Shown here: positions 47,614-58,500 of the stretch, one piece after another
Layout: each line of letters opens with the position of its first letter
Position numbering within the stretch: the stretch's first letter is position 1
Assembly: GCA_018340805.1 (NCBI GenBank)
Contig: JACMZG010001908.1
Location: 46,347,435-46,411,434, forward strand
Direction: 5' to 3'
Source: Microvelia longipes
Taxonomy: Eukaryota > Arthropoda > Insecta > Hemiptera > Veliidae
DNA: 64,000 nucleotides
Program-made: the position numbers and the translations under genes
The notes under the pieces: model-generated
What the model was told of the DNA's origin: nothing
The model's input: only the letters and a program-made list of their open reading frames with translations
Databases searched by the model: none

Positions 47614-48339
47614 ACAATAATATTTTTGAAATGAACTATAGATAGAGGATTTTATTCTGAATTCAATGGTGAAATTTAAAAGCAAACAAACTTATGGATA
47701 AAGAAGTTATTAAGAAAAACTGTAAAATCGGTAAAACTGATAAAAAAACATTGAAACTCAAAATTAAGAATAATCAAAGTATTTCCGCAATTTATCAATT
47801 GTTACCATCTTGGATAGAGGAATTCAACGGATTCCAATATCATACCAAATCGCCAACTTATGGATCAAACGTTATTAAGGAAAAACGAAAAATATATAAA
47901 ATAAATAGTTCATCCAGGAATTTGAAACCATGTCTTTTGAATCAAAGTCCACCTGTTTCCACACCCACAATACCTCTACAAAAAAAATTAATTCTTTTGA
48001 AATGAACTCTATAAGATTAAGAATTTTATTTGAATTCAATGGTGATTAATATAAAAGCAAACAACCTATGGATAAAAATAAAGGAAAAAACTAATTTATT
48101 ATGACGATGCACAACACTGGCGCAACGAAAATTTTCACAATAAATTTTTAAAATAAATTTCACATGTAACAAGTAAAATAACAAGGAAATGGAAATTTTC
48201 TAACCAAATATTTATTCATTAAATCTTCATTTTGAGTTAATTGTTGTAAGCTTAAAATTAATTTAATTAATTTCAATTCAAAAATAAAATCATTACCTGT
48301 ACAAATCTTCTTGAGAATATGGTCATGTTTACTATGGGT

Positions 48340-51310
48340 TATCATTATCTAATGAGTAATGACCATATGGAGACTTTATTATGTTCTATCATTTTCTTTG
48401 TCGTCTGGATTGTTAAGCGCAATTTTCCTACCCTAAAACTAAAAAGTTGATGGTTTCTAGTGGCCGATTATATTTTGGTTAACTGAGACTGGATGATTGC
48501 TGTTGTACAATCAAGATATGACTGATGAGTTGACCAGTATCTTTCATGTTACACTTTTCGCCTTCAAACTTCCTTTTCACCGAGAGGCTGTAACATTTCG
48601 TCTCAGAAAAACCCACTCCTTATATTTTTTCCCCTTATTTCATCTTTAAATTTCCCTACTACAAGAATTTAATTTATTACTGTAAATGGGTGATCTATAC
48701 TATAATTAGATGTGTCTAGTAGTTCATCTTTTCACCATCAACGCTTAATAGTTTCTCTTTAATCTAATATTTTTAATTTCCAAAAAGAAACTATCAGTGT
48801 CTCGGCTACTATATATTTGGCAGTTCTTCCTCATTTCGATATTTTTCTAAATCAAACATACTGGAGTTGATACATCCTAGTTAGAAAAATCTAAACAGGT
48901 TCCCTATAAACTAGGTCTATTCAAGCAAACCGCTCCTAATTAAGCAATACTGCTATCAAATTGTTTGCAATTTTAATAGATTTACGAATCCTGGTTTGGA
49001 AAGTATATGTACATCAGGTTTTTCAAGCAGAGTTTACAAAGCCTTAAATTAAGTCGTTTCTTAAGATTTTCAAATAATTTCCCATAAAGACTGTAGTTTA
49101 AAGTTAAAGGAATTTTTATCTTAGATTCATTGTACTCTGTGATCTAAGATTCGTATTATCATCAATATATGGGTTTTAAAATATTGATCTTGTCCGATTG
49201 CACAGCCCTATAATTTTCAGAGATATTTACACCTGAATTGCAAAATAATGAACAATCTCCAATGCAATACGTAATTATATTAGTGTGATTGAGTTAAGAG
49301 TAACTTTCTTAACTTTTGAATCTGAGAGGACAATGATGTTCAGCAGAACAGGCTAAATCATTCATCTAGTCATGGAGATCAGACGGGATTTCAAATTCAA
49401 CTTCAACACAATAACCATACGAAAGGAGAATTCCCAAGGTCTAAATCATACATTCATTCAAAATATTATCCAAACCACTATGAAGCCCACTCGAAATCCT
49501 ATATGGAGTTTCTGCTAAAGAGCCCAGCCGTAAAGATTATTAATGTCAATTACAACAATCGAGTACCTTATCAGAAACAACATGGATGCTTATTAACAAA
49601 AGTATAAAGCCTCCTCGAATCCCACCTTCAAAGAAAGTGTACATTGCATTGTCAAGTCAAAAGCTCAATAAGATCAGTCAAGTCATCAATGCAGAAAGCC
49701 CATGGACATACCGGGAATCCCAAAAGAAATTAAGGGTTAAAGAATCTGTTATGAGTAAGTATTTAGCACGGGAATTGCTGAAAGAAATCAGCCAAAAAGG
49801 GAAGACATCAAGTTTTAAATAAATCAATCATATAGTCAAGCAAATTAACGCATCCGGTAATCCCACATTTCAATAGCTTTATATAAGATTCATCTGAAAC
49901 AGACCCCAATTTTGGTGGTAATTCATTATGTTTCCTCTAATATTTGTAAACGTGAAGCGAATTTCATAGGGAAAAATACCTTTTAGGATTTAACAAATCC
50001 TATTATCATTAAACTCTGTGTGGAAGTTAAAGGGAGTAGACTTATGGTACTTAACAGCATTAGAAGAATTATTATTAAATGTAGAGGTCCAATAAATTTT
50101 ACGTACTTTTGAAATTACGTGCAATTAAACATAGAAATTTTTCGCTTGAAGTAGGAATGCAAAGAAATTTCACAAGAAGAAAACTTATCAAGACCGTATT
50201 TCAAAAAGTATGATTTGTAAATCATAACCACGAAGATTTGAAAATACAACTGGTAATTCATACCGGATTTTCTACTCAAGTTGCAACTCGAACAAAGAAG
50301 CTCCCAAGTACTTCCCAGTGAAGTTGATTCATGTTCTCTAACAGGATTCTTAAATGGATTTCTTACAAAAGATAGCAACAGAGGAATGTTTAAATTGATG
50401 TTCCTCAGCAGAATAATATTAATTTATGTTTTACTATTTTCCTCGTAATATGGTTAGCACAATCATTTAATAAAAAAATTGACATATACAATATAGCCTA
50501 CCCAAAATTGATGAACTTTACTTCATTAGTAAATTATTCACAATAAAAGTCCAGCAGAAATAGGTACATTCTATATAGTGGAATTGGATCCCTTTCTAAA
50601 ATGATTGGAATCAGCGTAAACAACAAAAGGTGAAGTTACCATCTTTGAAAGTCAGAAAAACATAATTCCTTAGTTAGTAGGCATCTTATATAAATAGTTC
50701 ACGTGGCATCTTATCGCCAAACAGGTACAATGAGCATCCAGAGCAATTGTTATTCCTGTGAAACCATTCAAACATTATGGCGCCATTTCATTGAATGCGT
50801 GGTACTTCCATGGTCCTTAATCTATTCACAACCTATTAAATTTGGAACCGCAGTATAGTGGACTTGATCACCTTCTTTCAAGCAATAACAAGTAGATTTT
50901 TCCCGATCAACAACCTTACTATTATGATGATATCCAATTCGGATGTGCTAGTAATGTTCACCTCTTTCCTCATCGAAAAACCGAAACCGAAGTCCAAACA
51001 AGACGTTAATAGATTAAATTTAGGATTTTCTTTTTCAAACTTGGAAATGTTACATAACTTCATTGAAAGTCACTCTCAGCAAATTTCCGAATTCCTTTAA
51101 ATAATCTGTTATTGTGATACTCGCTCTTTATTGTCTCGTAACAATATTTTCTTTAAGTTGCAGAATACTATACAGGAATACATTTGTTCGTTCTTTTGTT
51201 TTAACATTGACAATAGGCAGCTTTTTCACAGAATTTAAAGTGTTGGATATAAGTATTCCCGATAAAGACAATTTTACTAATTTTAATAATTTAAAGTTAA
51301 TCTAATATCC
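48340..51310 (-). pseudogene. Polinton/adintovirus-type DNA polymerase B (many frameshifts)
   Basis: Replicative, protein-primed-type family B polymerase of Polintons. Read on the minus strand, pieces occur in family order across three frames: an N-terminal IVNVKTKERTNVF (about 51,200), KFEKENP (51,035), CNL followed by NLRGYD (exonuclease motif, 50,221-50,238), VEVEFEIPSDLHD (about 49,390), YGKLFEN (motif B, about 49,085), LSKPGFVN, DTDS (motif C, 48,790-48,801), the SNY..DHPF and GKFKDE region (about 48,645), and IALNNPDDK near the end (about 48,400). The span of about 3 kb is close to the family's normal length. Stops and frameshifts occur every 100-200 bp, so it is either decayed or poorly assembled. 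The plus-strand frame at 49,586-49,822 is antisense to it and not real. Confidence 0.85.
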
Positions 51311-52314
51311 TATTAAACCCAGCTAAAAAATTCAAGTTCGCTCTAACAACTATTTATTCTTCAACTTTTTATTCCCCTCATCGAAAAATTATCACTAAAG
51401 TTTAACTGCGCTATTGGAAATTCGGCAAGACTTAATTCATTCATTTTTTTAAATTCACATGAATGCCGAACTTATTATTACATTTTTCATTTCTGCTATA
51501 AGTTTATGGAGTTTTCCTGTTCAAAGATCCGGCAAAACAATTTCGGTCATATTAAATTTCGATACATCTATCTAATTTTAATATGTTGATGGCATTTAGA
51601 CAAGTCAGTTTCAACAATGATTCATTCTATGATCCACCAACGCTTTACATTTTCATCTATATATTTTAAAAGACCTCATCTTCATCAGCCTTTCGGAGAA
51701 CCTATTAAACCATTAGAAATACCTTCAACAGTTGGATCACATACTGAATTAACAGCCAGATCAAAACCGGACAAACAATAGAAGCAACAAGTGGAACAGT
51801 AACTCCGGTTCAAGCTTGATCTCATCATCATCATAAAACCACAACTTCAGATTTAAATTTCTTAAAGGTGGAGTGAACACTTATTCAGATTTTTAAGAAT
51901 ATCATTAATAATTTTTCTTATTTATTGTAAAATAAATTTAAATGTGTGCAATGCTCCTATAAAAATTGATTATATGAACATGTGGTTTAATGTGCTGCAT
52001 GGGGACATATATAATATTTTTTACCATAGAAATATGACCATAATTATTCTCCATAATCTCATGCAAAACATCATGCTTGCACTGGCTGCAGTAATAAGGA
52101 TAAGTCTACACTTTTTTTCTATAAAAAGATCGTATATTATCCTATGTTTTATTATAAAAATAAATAATTTATGCTATCATTAAATATTGTTAAAATTTTA
52201 GATATTGAATATAAAATCATTAAAATATCAATAAAAATATTAAATAATTAATTTAAAAGGGAATAATTGTCCCAACAATCAATTAAAGTTTAATTTCATG
52301 ATAAAAATAAAGTA

Positions 52315-52322
52315 ATAATAAT

Positions 52323-52355
<33 letters not shown>

Positions 52356-52450
52356 AATAATATAATAATAATAATATATATAATAATATAATAATAAATA
52401 ATAATATAATAATAATATTTAATAATAATTATAATAATTATAAATAATAA
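52315..52450. repeat. (ATA)n microsatellite
   Basis: Impure ATA/TAA repeats; a second block lies at 52,600-52,790. Confidence 0.9.
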
Positions 52451-52599
52451 TATTACTTGATTTTTAATTAATTTAAAATACTATTACATAATTTGAATGA
52501 AAAATTTAATTTATATTATTAATTAAATGAATAAGCATAAATGTTTTGTTTAAATTCATTGGTTTAAAGAAAGGCGAAAAATTTAAATTTATTGAAGTA

Positions 52600-52686
52600 A
52601 TACAATAATAATTAATAATGATAATATTAATAATAAAATGATAATAATAACGACAATAATAATATTAATAATTATAAAATAATAGA

Positions 52687-52769
<83 letters not shown>

Positions 52770-52790
52770 TAATAATAATGTTAATTAAAA
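52600..52790. repeat. (ATA)n microsatellite
   Basis: Impure ATA/TAA repeats with a pure run at about 52,690-52,780. Confidence 0.9.
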
Positions 52791-52861
52791 TAATGAAATA
52801 ACATAAATAATCATGTTGATTGTGAAAAAATTTCATCGAGAAACAATAATGTTAATCTTAG

Positions 52862-52922
52862 AGTACTGAGCTCAGAGCGTCGATTCTGAGTTCAGAGCTT
52901 GATTTCAGAGCTCAGCGCACAA
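52862..52922. other. GAGCTC-rich block, copy 2
   Basis: TACTGAGCTCAGAGC, TTCTGAGTTCAGAGC and TTTCAGAGCTCAGCGC follow one another, framed by GTTAATCTTAG and GTTAACATTAAG. Similar words and framing appear at 46,733-46,768. Confidence 0.4.
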
Positions 52923-53129
52923 AGTTAACATTAAGTCAGCGGGGAAGCATGATAATATTCATGGAAAATTTACATTATGAAATAATAATTTGAAAATTTT
53001 CATGTAATTAAAAAATAAATCAATAAATCTACCTGATTTCTTTTAGAAGCATATATTCTTGATTGTAAATAAGGAATTGAAACATTCATTGTGTTGATTT
53101 GCACAAACAGAAGTTGGTAATTAACATTA

Positions 53130-53280
53130 GGGCATCATGTATTGATTTGGAACATACATCGGAGGCAGTCATGTAATTGATTTGGAACATACATCGTAGC
53201 ATTCATGTATTGATTAAGTAACAAATCGGAGCATTCATGTATTGATTGAAAAATGAAATGGAGAAATACATTAGGAGCAT
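53130..53280 (+). repeat. Tandem repeat, unit about 45 bp
   Basis: Three to four copies of ATGTATTGATTTGGAACATA followed by CATCGGAGCATTC, the later copies shortened. Confidence 0.75.
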
Positions 53281-53694
53281 TTATTTCCTAAATATTAAAT
53301 TAAAAACAAAAAACATTTTATTAAAAAGCTAAATACGTTGATTCTCATATTCCAATAATTAGTCATGTTGTTAGTATTGTATTCATTGGATATTATTCAA
53401 ATAAAGAATAACTAAAAAATTGAGTTAAAAAATTAAAAAATAATACTACCAAATTTCTAGTTATTTAAAATTGTGACAAAAAATGGCAGTTTTTACCGCT
53501 TAATTTTATTAAATTGGAACGATAAACAAAATAATTATTTCAATAATAATTTAATTAATTAATTTAAAATTTCTGAATATTAATTTTATTACCTATGATC
53601 TCAACATCTCCAGTATAAAACTCAAAGTAAATTTCTAAATTCTATCGTGTGAATAATAAATTAAAATTACTGTTCCTTTAGGAATAACACGAGA

Positions 53695-54060
53695 ATTAAA
53701 TAAGTACACATGTTTTTATACTAAAATTTATTCAATACAATTTTCAGCCGCCATGTTGTTTTTTAGCCATAAAGGCAATGTTGACCACAAGTTGTTGTAA
53801 CCATTGTTGAATATTGAATTTTATTGTACTCGATAGGCTTGATAATGTTGATATACGTAACCAGTAATGATGGATAATAAAATCCAAATGGATCAAACCA
53901 TTATTTTGTGGTTTATTGTAACTGCAATCCAATTTCTCCTCCTAGATTCGATGATTGAGTATTGACGATTAAGGCTTTATTTTGGTATATAGGAATTTTA
54001 TCCATGGGAACACTCCAAACAATCTGTTCAAGCCACTTTTTCCCGATTTGATTGATCTGA
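53695..54060 (-). pseudogene. Adenain-like cysteine protease of Polinton type (broken)
   Basis: Virion-maturation protease related to adenovirus adenain. Minus-strand pieces in order: GVFP (about 54,006-54,016) with DKIP, LIVNTQSSN, NWIAVTI (about 53,930), FDPFGF (53,880-53,897), and TTTCGQHCLYG with the putative catalytic Cys (CGQHC at 53,775-53,789). The length of about 120 codons from GVFP onward is short but plausible for the core. Two or more frameshifts separate the pieces. In the segment before NWIAV, where the family has the catalytic His directly before Trp, this copy has Asn. That suggests loss of activity unless it is a sequencing fault. It lies just downstream of the capsid gene. 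Confidence 0.75.
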
Positions 54061-54184
54061 ATTGAACTAATTAAATAAAATTTAATTTAATTAATAAACT
54101 TACTTCATTTTGCTTAAGTTTTCATTGATGATTAAGATTTGTTTAAACCAGGAATGTTTAACAGTTCGATTTGCTTTTATTTGG

Positions 54185-55357
54185 ATTTCTTTTTCAAATA
54201 TTCCATATATTATACATATGCGGAACATTCAATTTAGTTGAAAAACTGAATATCTAATTTCAAATTACCCTGTTGTGGTAATTGGCTCTGATTAATATCG
54301 AAATCTGGAGCAAGTACAAATGTAAAGAACGGATACTTGGTTCTAAAATCATCAAGTGTTATTCCACAATTCATGTTCTTGTTTAAATATCCCCATATTT
54401 CTAACTATTGATTGCATATACGATGTGCTATAATTATTATTGAGAAAATCTTGAGTATATGTTTCTCTGAAATCGTGTTTTTCGATAATGTTATTGATTT
54501 ACATTAAAGTGTTCAAAGTTTGAGCTTGATGAATTATTCCAGTGAATTGATCTCCAGTTTGAAATGTTACCAACAAGAAGTTTGGCATTCGTTGATCGCC
54601 AAAAGATTTGCTCTTTATAAAACGATAAACTGTCTTTACCAATACCGAAAGCTAATATCCTTGTTTCTTATTGGATAAATAGCATTTTGTTTGTTTAAAT
54701 CCAAGTTGATGACCAGCCAATACAGAAGGTTCAACTCGTACTCGTCTAACCATTCAATTTTGCCCCAATTCTAACGATGGTTGTTCATTTTAGAGAATAC
54801 AAACACATAGTTAACTGTGACTTTTTCAATTTAAATCTGAACACTAACACCTGGAATGAGATATTTTGGTTGATCCAAAAAAATCTAGTTGTAAAGATCC
54901 ACAAAGAGCCCATGGTTGTGATTTACTGATGCATTTCTTCTATAGTTTCACCACCATATCCCATTGCACTAAGACAAATATTCTTGGTATCTCCATTATA
55001 ATTCAAAACAGTTTCAATTATTGATTTCTGATATATTTATCATTTCCACCTTCAACTTTAAATTTATTCAAAAAGAAACAGCGTCACTAAATAAGAATGA
55101 AACATGTAGTTGTTTTGGTATCACATCAGCTTTTCTGCAAAATCTTTTCCAATTATCAGTTACTTTTATTTTAACATACAATAAGTATCATTCAAATCCA
55201 AAATATTCAGTTGTGATCCATTTATATTAAATTCTATTTCTGACGTATTACTTGTTATACCATTGGTTGGATATACATCTTCAAATGAACCATATTCAAT
55301 AACACCTTGAGGTGATGGACGGTCGAAAATACATAATTCAGTTTTTCCACAAATCAT
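54185..55357 (-). pseudogene. Polinton/adintovirus major capsid protein (F54H12.2-like), broken
   Basis: Double jelly-roll capsid subunit of Polinton-type viruses, also seen in databases as F54H12.2-like host proteins. The first frame (55,357-55,166) has ELCIFDRPSPQG and INGSQLNILDLNDTY, which fits the family's N-terminal ELDLF...ISG...LDLNNT pattern. Later pieces in other frames include HVSFLFSDA (about 55,095), GSLQLDFFG, VRRVRVEPSVLAGHQ (about 54,740), PNFLLVTFQTGDQF, YSTSYMQSI, and FVLAPDFDINQSQLPQQGNL (about 54,290). The order and spacing agree with a full-length protein of roughly 390-420 residues. Frameshifts are frequent. It lies between the small virion protein and the protease on the same strand. 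Confidence 0.85.
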
Positions 55358-55464
55358 TTTTCAAATATAGTTTATATCCTTTCATTTGGTTGTTTATACT
55401 TGAAATAATAGAACCTTTACGTTTTGTTCCGATACGTTTATTCCATTACGTTTTTATTCTATTA

Positions 55465-55781
55465 AGCTTAAACCATTACCATTAAGATTTGTCTCATTTC
55501 TTTGTATTCTTTGGCATCATTTTTGAGAAATTCATCTGATGACATGAAATCCTTGATTTCAGATAACGCGTTTTGATTCAATGTTGGCAATACTTTTGCA
55601 TATTTGATATTACATCCTGAGCTGTTTTCATTCCAATTAATCCAATACGTCTAAGAATAGGTAAAGCAAATCTACCAATTGTTTGCAACCAACCGGAACC
55701 ATACTGTTTTCCTACAAAATATGGTAATTCTCCACCAGCTTGACTGGTACTATATAGTGAAATAATATCTGGATTAGACAT
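55465..55781 (-). CDS. Small Polinton virion-type protein (GGxLPxFxG motif)
   Basis: ATG at 55,781; the first 67 codons are open to 55,578, and similar sequence (NALSEIKDFMSSDEFL) continues one frame away to about 55,465. The N-terminus SQAGGELPYFVGKQYGSG followed by FALPILRRIGL is the glycine-rich, amphipathic start typical of a small minor virion protein encoded next to capsid genes in Polintons and adintoviruses. Its exact role is not settled in the family; membrane or core association is inferred from the amphipathic start. Its ATG overlaps the last codons of the penton-like gene by 8 nt, as in a compact viral operon. Confidence 0.65.
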
Positions 55782-56330
55782 TTATTTTTCTAAAATGTAA
55801 TGTTAAATGTGTTTTTGAGTCTTGTGCAAATTTAATTAATTCTCCAACGTCATCGCGTATATTGATTTCTATATTGTTTATACATGATGTGGAAACTGGT
55901 AGATACATTGGGTTCTTGATAATATTTGAACTACTTGATCATCTTCATACGATTTCCAACCATATGATTTCAAGAGAGGAACATTAACAACCTACAATAA
56001 TAGGTCAACAATATTACTATAGATGAACATTTGATTTGGATTAGTGAATAGTTTTGGTTTTCTTACTCCTTTGAATATGTAAATCATCTTGAATGTTAAA
56101 TTACTTTGAGTAACGTATCTTGACTAATCCTAATGTTAACTAGTAATTTGTCAAAGGTAACACTTCTAAATATGTGTTTCCTAATGAAAATTGAAATACT
56201 TCATTTTTATTTAAAATAAAAGTTTTGAATATACTATGCAATCTTTTGTTATGTAATCACTAAATTCTTCCAAGTTTTTCATGTATAAATCATCATGAAA
56301 ATAAAAGATACTTTATTTTCTAATGAATAC
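55774..56330 (-). pseudogene. Penton-like minor capsid protein of Polinton type, C-terminal part
   Basis: Single jelly-roll vertex protein. Minus-strand pieces: NPNQMFIYSNIVDLLL (about 56,020), VPLLKSYGW (about 55,970), YLPVSTSCINNIEINIRDD (about 55,890) and THLTLHFRK just before the stop (55,776). The IYSNIV, VPLL, YLP and terminal LHFR words in this order are characteristic of Polinton penton proteins. At least two frameshifts are present. The N-terminal half should lie at 56,330-56,760, where the translation is too scrambled for me to recognise it. Confidence 0.7.
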
Positions 56331-56763
56331 TTATATTTTACAGTCACTGTTTCCACAGTTTCATCATTTTTATATTTATTTTATATTCAAATATTTGACC
56401 ACCATCAGCATCAATTTGTAATTGATTATATCCAAATTTTTTCGCATTTACAATATTTTGGAATTCAATATCATTATCAACAGTATTTCAACTTTTACTA
56501 TCCATATACTATTCATGTATAATCTGAATATTGTCATTTTACAAAACAATCTGTTTTCTTTTTATGAATAAAAATACAATATAATTCTTAAGATGAGAAA
56601 TAATATCTTGATTATTGATAGTAGGAATTCCTTCCTAAATCGGTTTGCAATTATCTGGAATGTCCATCTTTAAACATTAACTTTGATTTGCAGTCCATAT
56701 CATTTGCTGATTTTGTTTTGACTGGAATTGCTCTTGCAAATGACTAAAAATATCAACACATGT
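56331..56763. other. Probable N-terminal part of the penton-like gene, not recognised
   Basis: Minus-strand fragments such as MDIPDNCKP and FGYNQLQIDADGGQIF are locally open, but I cannot match them to the family. The plus-strand frame 56,295-56,522 overlaps and is probably spurious. Confidence 0.25.
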
Positions 56764-57030
56764 TTAAAATATACTTGAACCTTTATTAATTCTCGAATAT
56801 GGAATCATTTCCATCAAATCCAGTTTGCCATAAATCATCAATACCAAAGGTTTTATACTGTCCTGTTGGAATCTTTTCAACATTGGTTTGTTCAGACTGT
56901 ACGCTAACTGGTTCGATAACCCACTTTTTCGTCTCGCTTTTTTGATTTTCGTCTGCTTTCCATAATTTTTCACTTCCTTTGAACCCTGCTGGAATGACTC
57001 GAGTTTTGTCCAAATTCTTATTTTGTCCAT
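56764..57030 (-). pseudogene. Unrecognised gene upstream of the penton-like gene
   Basis: Starts at ATG 57,030 (MDKIRIWTK) and appears to shift frame within ten codons into RVIPAGFKGSEKLWKADENQ (stop near 56,786). That second frame is hydrophilic with a balanced, non-AT-driven composition, which suggests a real product. Same strand and close spacing place it in the Polinton block. Function unknown. Confidence 0.4.
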
Positions 57031-57081
57031 TACAACAATTTGATATGAATTTTATGTAAAACTTGATAATGTCCGAAAATT

Positions 57082-57190
57082 ACTCATAGTTTAATAGAAA
57101 ATTGATAATACTGATTAATACAATTGGTATTAATGCTCCAGAAAACCCACCGCTTTGTTTATATATTACATTCTCATTATTCCGTTTTAG
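57082..57190 (-). CDS. Short hydrophobic Polinton-block ORF (GGF start)
   Basis: A minus-strand frame reads KQSGGFSGALIPIVLISIIN and continues to a stop at 57,082. A Lys/Gln-Gly-Gly-Phe start followed by a hydrophobic segment occurs in small membrane-active virion proteins of Polintons. The start codon is not clear and the ORF is short, so this is tentative. Confidence 0.35.
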
Positions 57191-57497
57191 TATTTACAAG
57201 TGACAACAACGATCTCTTGTGGATTGTATGTTTGTTTTTAGCTTTGTTTACTAAAATTACCACAAAACAATTACAATAATTTCAATCAGATCATCAATAA
57301 CAAACTTGGGAAATGACTGTAACATCTAACTCTCTGACCCTTTGGTGTCTTGAGTAATGCATTTAAAAAACGGAAGACTATTTTATATGGACAATATTAT
57401 TTAATAACATTTAAATTGGTTTATAGCTTCAACCCATTTTCCTTTTAATTGTTCTTTTTCGCAGTCTTTGATTTTTCTTGTTGATTTCTTCTTGTGA
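57191..57497. other. Unassigned sequence up to the assembly gap
   Basis: Minus-strand fragments (KDCEKEQLKGKWVEAINQF near 57,450) are hydrophilic and may belong to another Polinton gene cut by the gap. Confidence 0.3.
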
Positions 57498-57597
57498 NNN
57501 NNNNNNNNNNNNNNNNNNNNNNNNNNNNNNNNNNNNNNNNNNNNNNNNNNNNNNNNNNNNNNNNNNNNNNNNNNNNNNNNNNNNNNNNNNNNNNNNN
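57498..57597. other. Assembly gap (100 N)
   Basis: Exactly 100 N bases, a conventional placeholder for a gap of unknown size between contigs. The Polinton block and the PLE array are therefore not proven to be adjacent. Confidence 1.
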
Positions 57598-58077
57598 ACC
57601 TTCGAAATCTTGAGGTCCAAACTAAACCTGCCTCTACATCAACCCAACCCTTCCTTTAGGTTCCCATCCTTGTAACAGAAGACGCTGTTTAACCTGCCCT
57701 ATTTTTAGACCCTTTCACCGTCTTCACAAGTCCTCTACTAATACTTCCTACCGTATTCCTTCTTCCTCAACCTGCACCTCAGCAACTTGGTATATTGCCT
57801 TGAGTGCAAGCATTGTGATTGTTTTTACGTAGGAGACGTCTACTCCCTTCAACCTGCGTTTAAACAACCACAGACAATCGTGCCGTGACCAAAGAAGTGA
57901 TTTACCAGTTGCAGTGCACGCTAGATCCCACCATTCCTCTTCCTTTAATGACCTATATAAAGCCAAAATCCTTAGAAAACTTCCTGAGGACACATCCACT
58001 CCTGCTCGTCGAAACTGGGAACTTGCCTACCAACTCATCCTGAAATCCCGTCATCTCCTGGCATTAATAAACAATAA
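57598..58077 (+). pseudogene. PLE ORF, unit 1: GIY-YIG endonuclease end
   Basis: Encodes the Cys cluster and GIY-YIG endonuclease (YVG box near 57,825, Arg/His segment, WELAYQL near 58,020). At least five single-base gains or losses relative to unit 2 break the frame, including one near 58,055 that skips the normal stop. Confidence 0.8.
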
Positions 58078-58469
58078 TTTAGTATTTTTTTGGTTTACTT
58101 TTATTTGATATTTTTATTTTTAAGGTCTATATTTTATTATATATTTATATTTATTTTATTCCGTTTTGTATTTATATCTATTTACTTATACTATTATTAT
58201 TTGTATTCTTTATCCTCTTTCCCATTCTTATTATTCACTTTTCTTTATATTTATTTATTTATTTTTTATTTTTTATTTGTTTCGTTTAGAGTGTGTGTGT
58301 ATTTTTCATTTTTCCATTGTATGATTTGCTTGTCTGTATGGTAGTTTGAGTACCTTCGAGCCTGTCTAGTACTGAATACATTTGCTCTACCCTCTACCCC
58401 CCCCCCCTCACCCCACCCTGCTCACTCCTATCCTTCAATTCCTCTCAATCTACCTTCCAGTCCCTCTCC

Positions 58470-58500
58470 GTCAGACGAAGAACTTAGTTCGAAACGTTAC
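58470..58500 (+). ncRNA. Hammerhead-like motif, PLE unit 1
   Basis: Same sequence as at 42,440: CAGACGA, GAAC-TTA-GTTC stem, GAAACGTTAC. Confidence 0.45.

Larger units (their letters stand above)
42651..48339. other. Very AT-rich DNA left of the Polinton genes
   Basis: No coding sequence recognised. It contains low-complexity AAATCAT-type runs (43,660-43,870), a diverged tandem duplication at 45,430-45,905, and a 20-bp repeat of AATTCGCAATAAAACATAG type at 44,755-44,810. The frames at 46,268-46,561 and 47,694-48,005 are Lys/Asn/Ile-rich and lie in or near duplications. It may belong to the Polinton (missing integrase or terminal region), but nothing here proves it. Confidence 0.35.
51311..53690. 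other. AT-rich DNA between PolB and protease
   Basis: Holds ATA/AAT microsatellites, a GAGCTC block and a 45-bp tandem repeat (listed separately). A plus-strand GSGKT-like word (RSGKTISV, about 51,520) is not followed by ATPase-like sequence. The 79-codon frame at 51,944-52,183 is unrecognised. Confidence 0.35.

Noticed and set aside
49586..49822. 78-codon plus-strand ORF with a good-looking basic composition
   Set aside because: It is antisense to the recognised polymerase B region; the conserved motifs lie on the minus strand on both sides of it.
51515..51545. Walker A-like word (RSGKT) as the missing Polinton ATPase
   Set aside because: It is on the opposite strand to the other genes, lacks the leading Gly and has no Walker B or other ATPase motifs downstream.
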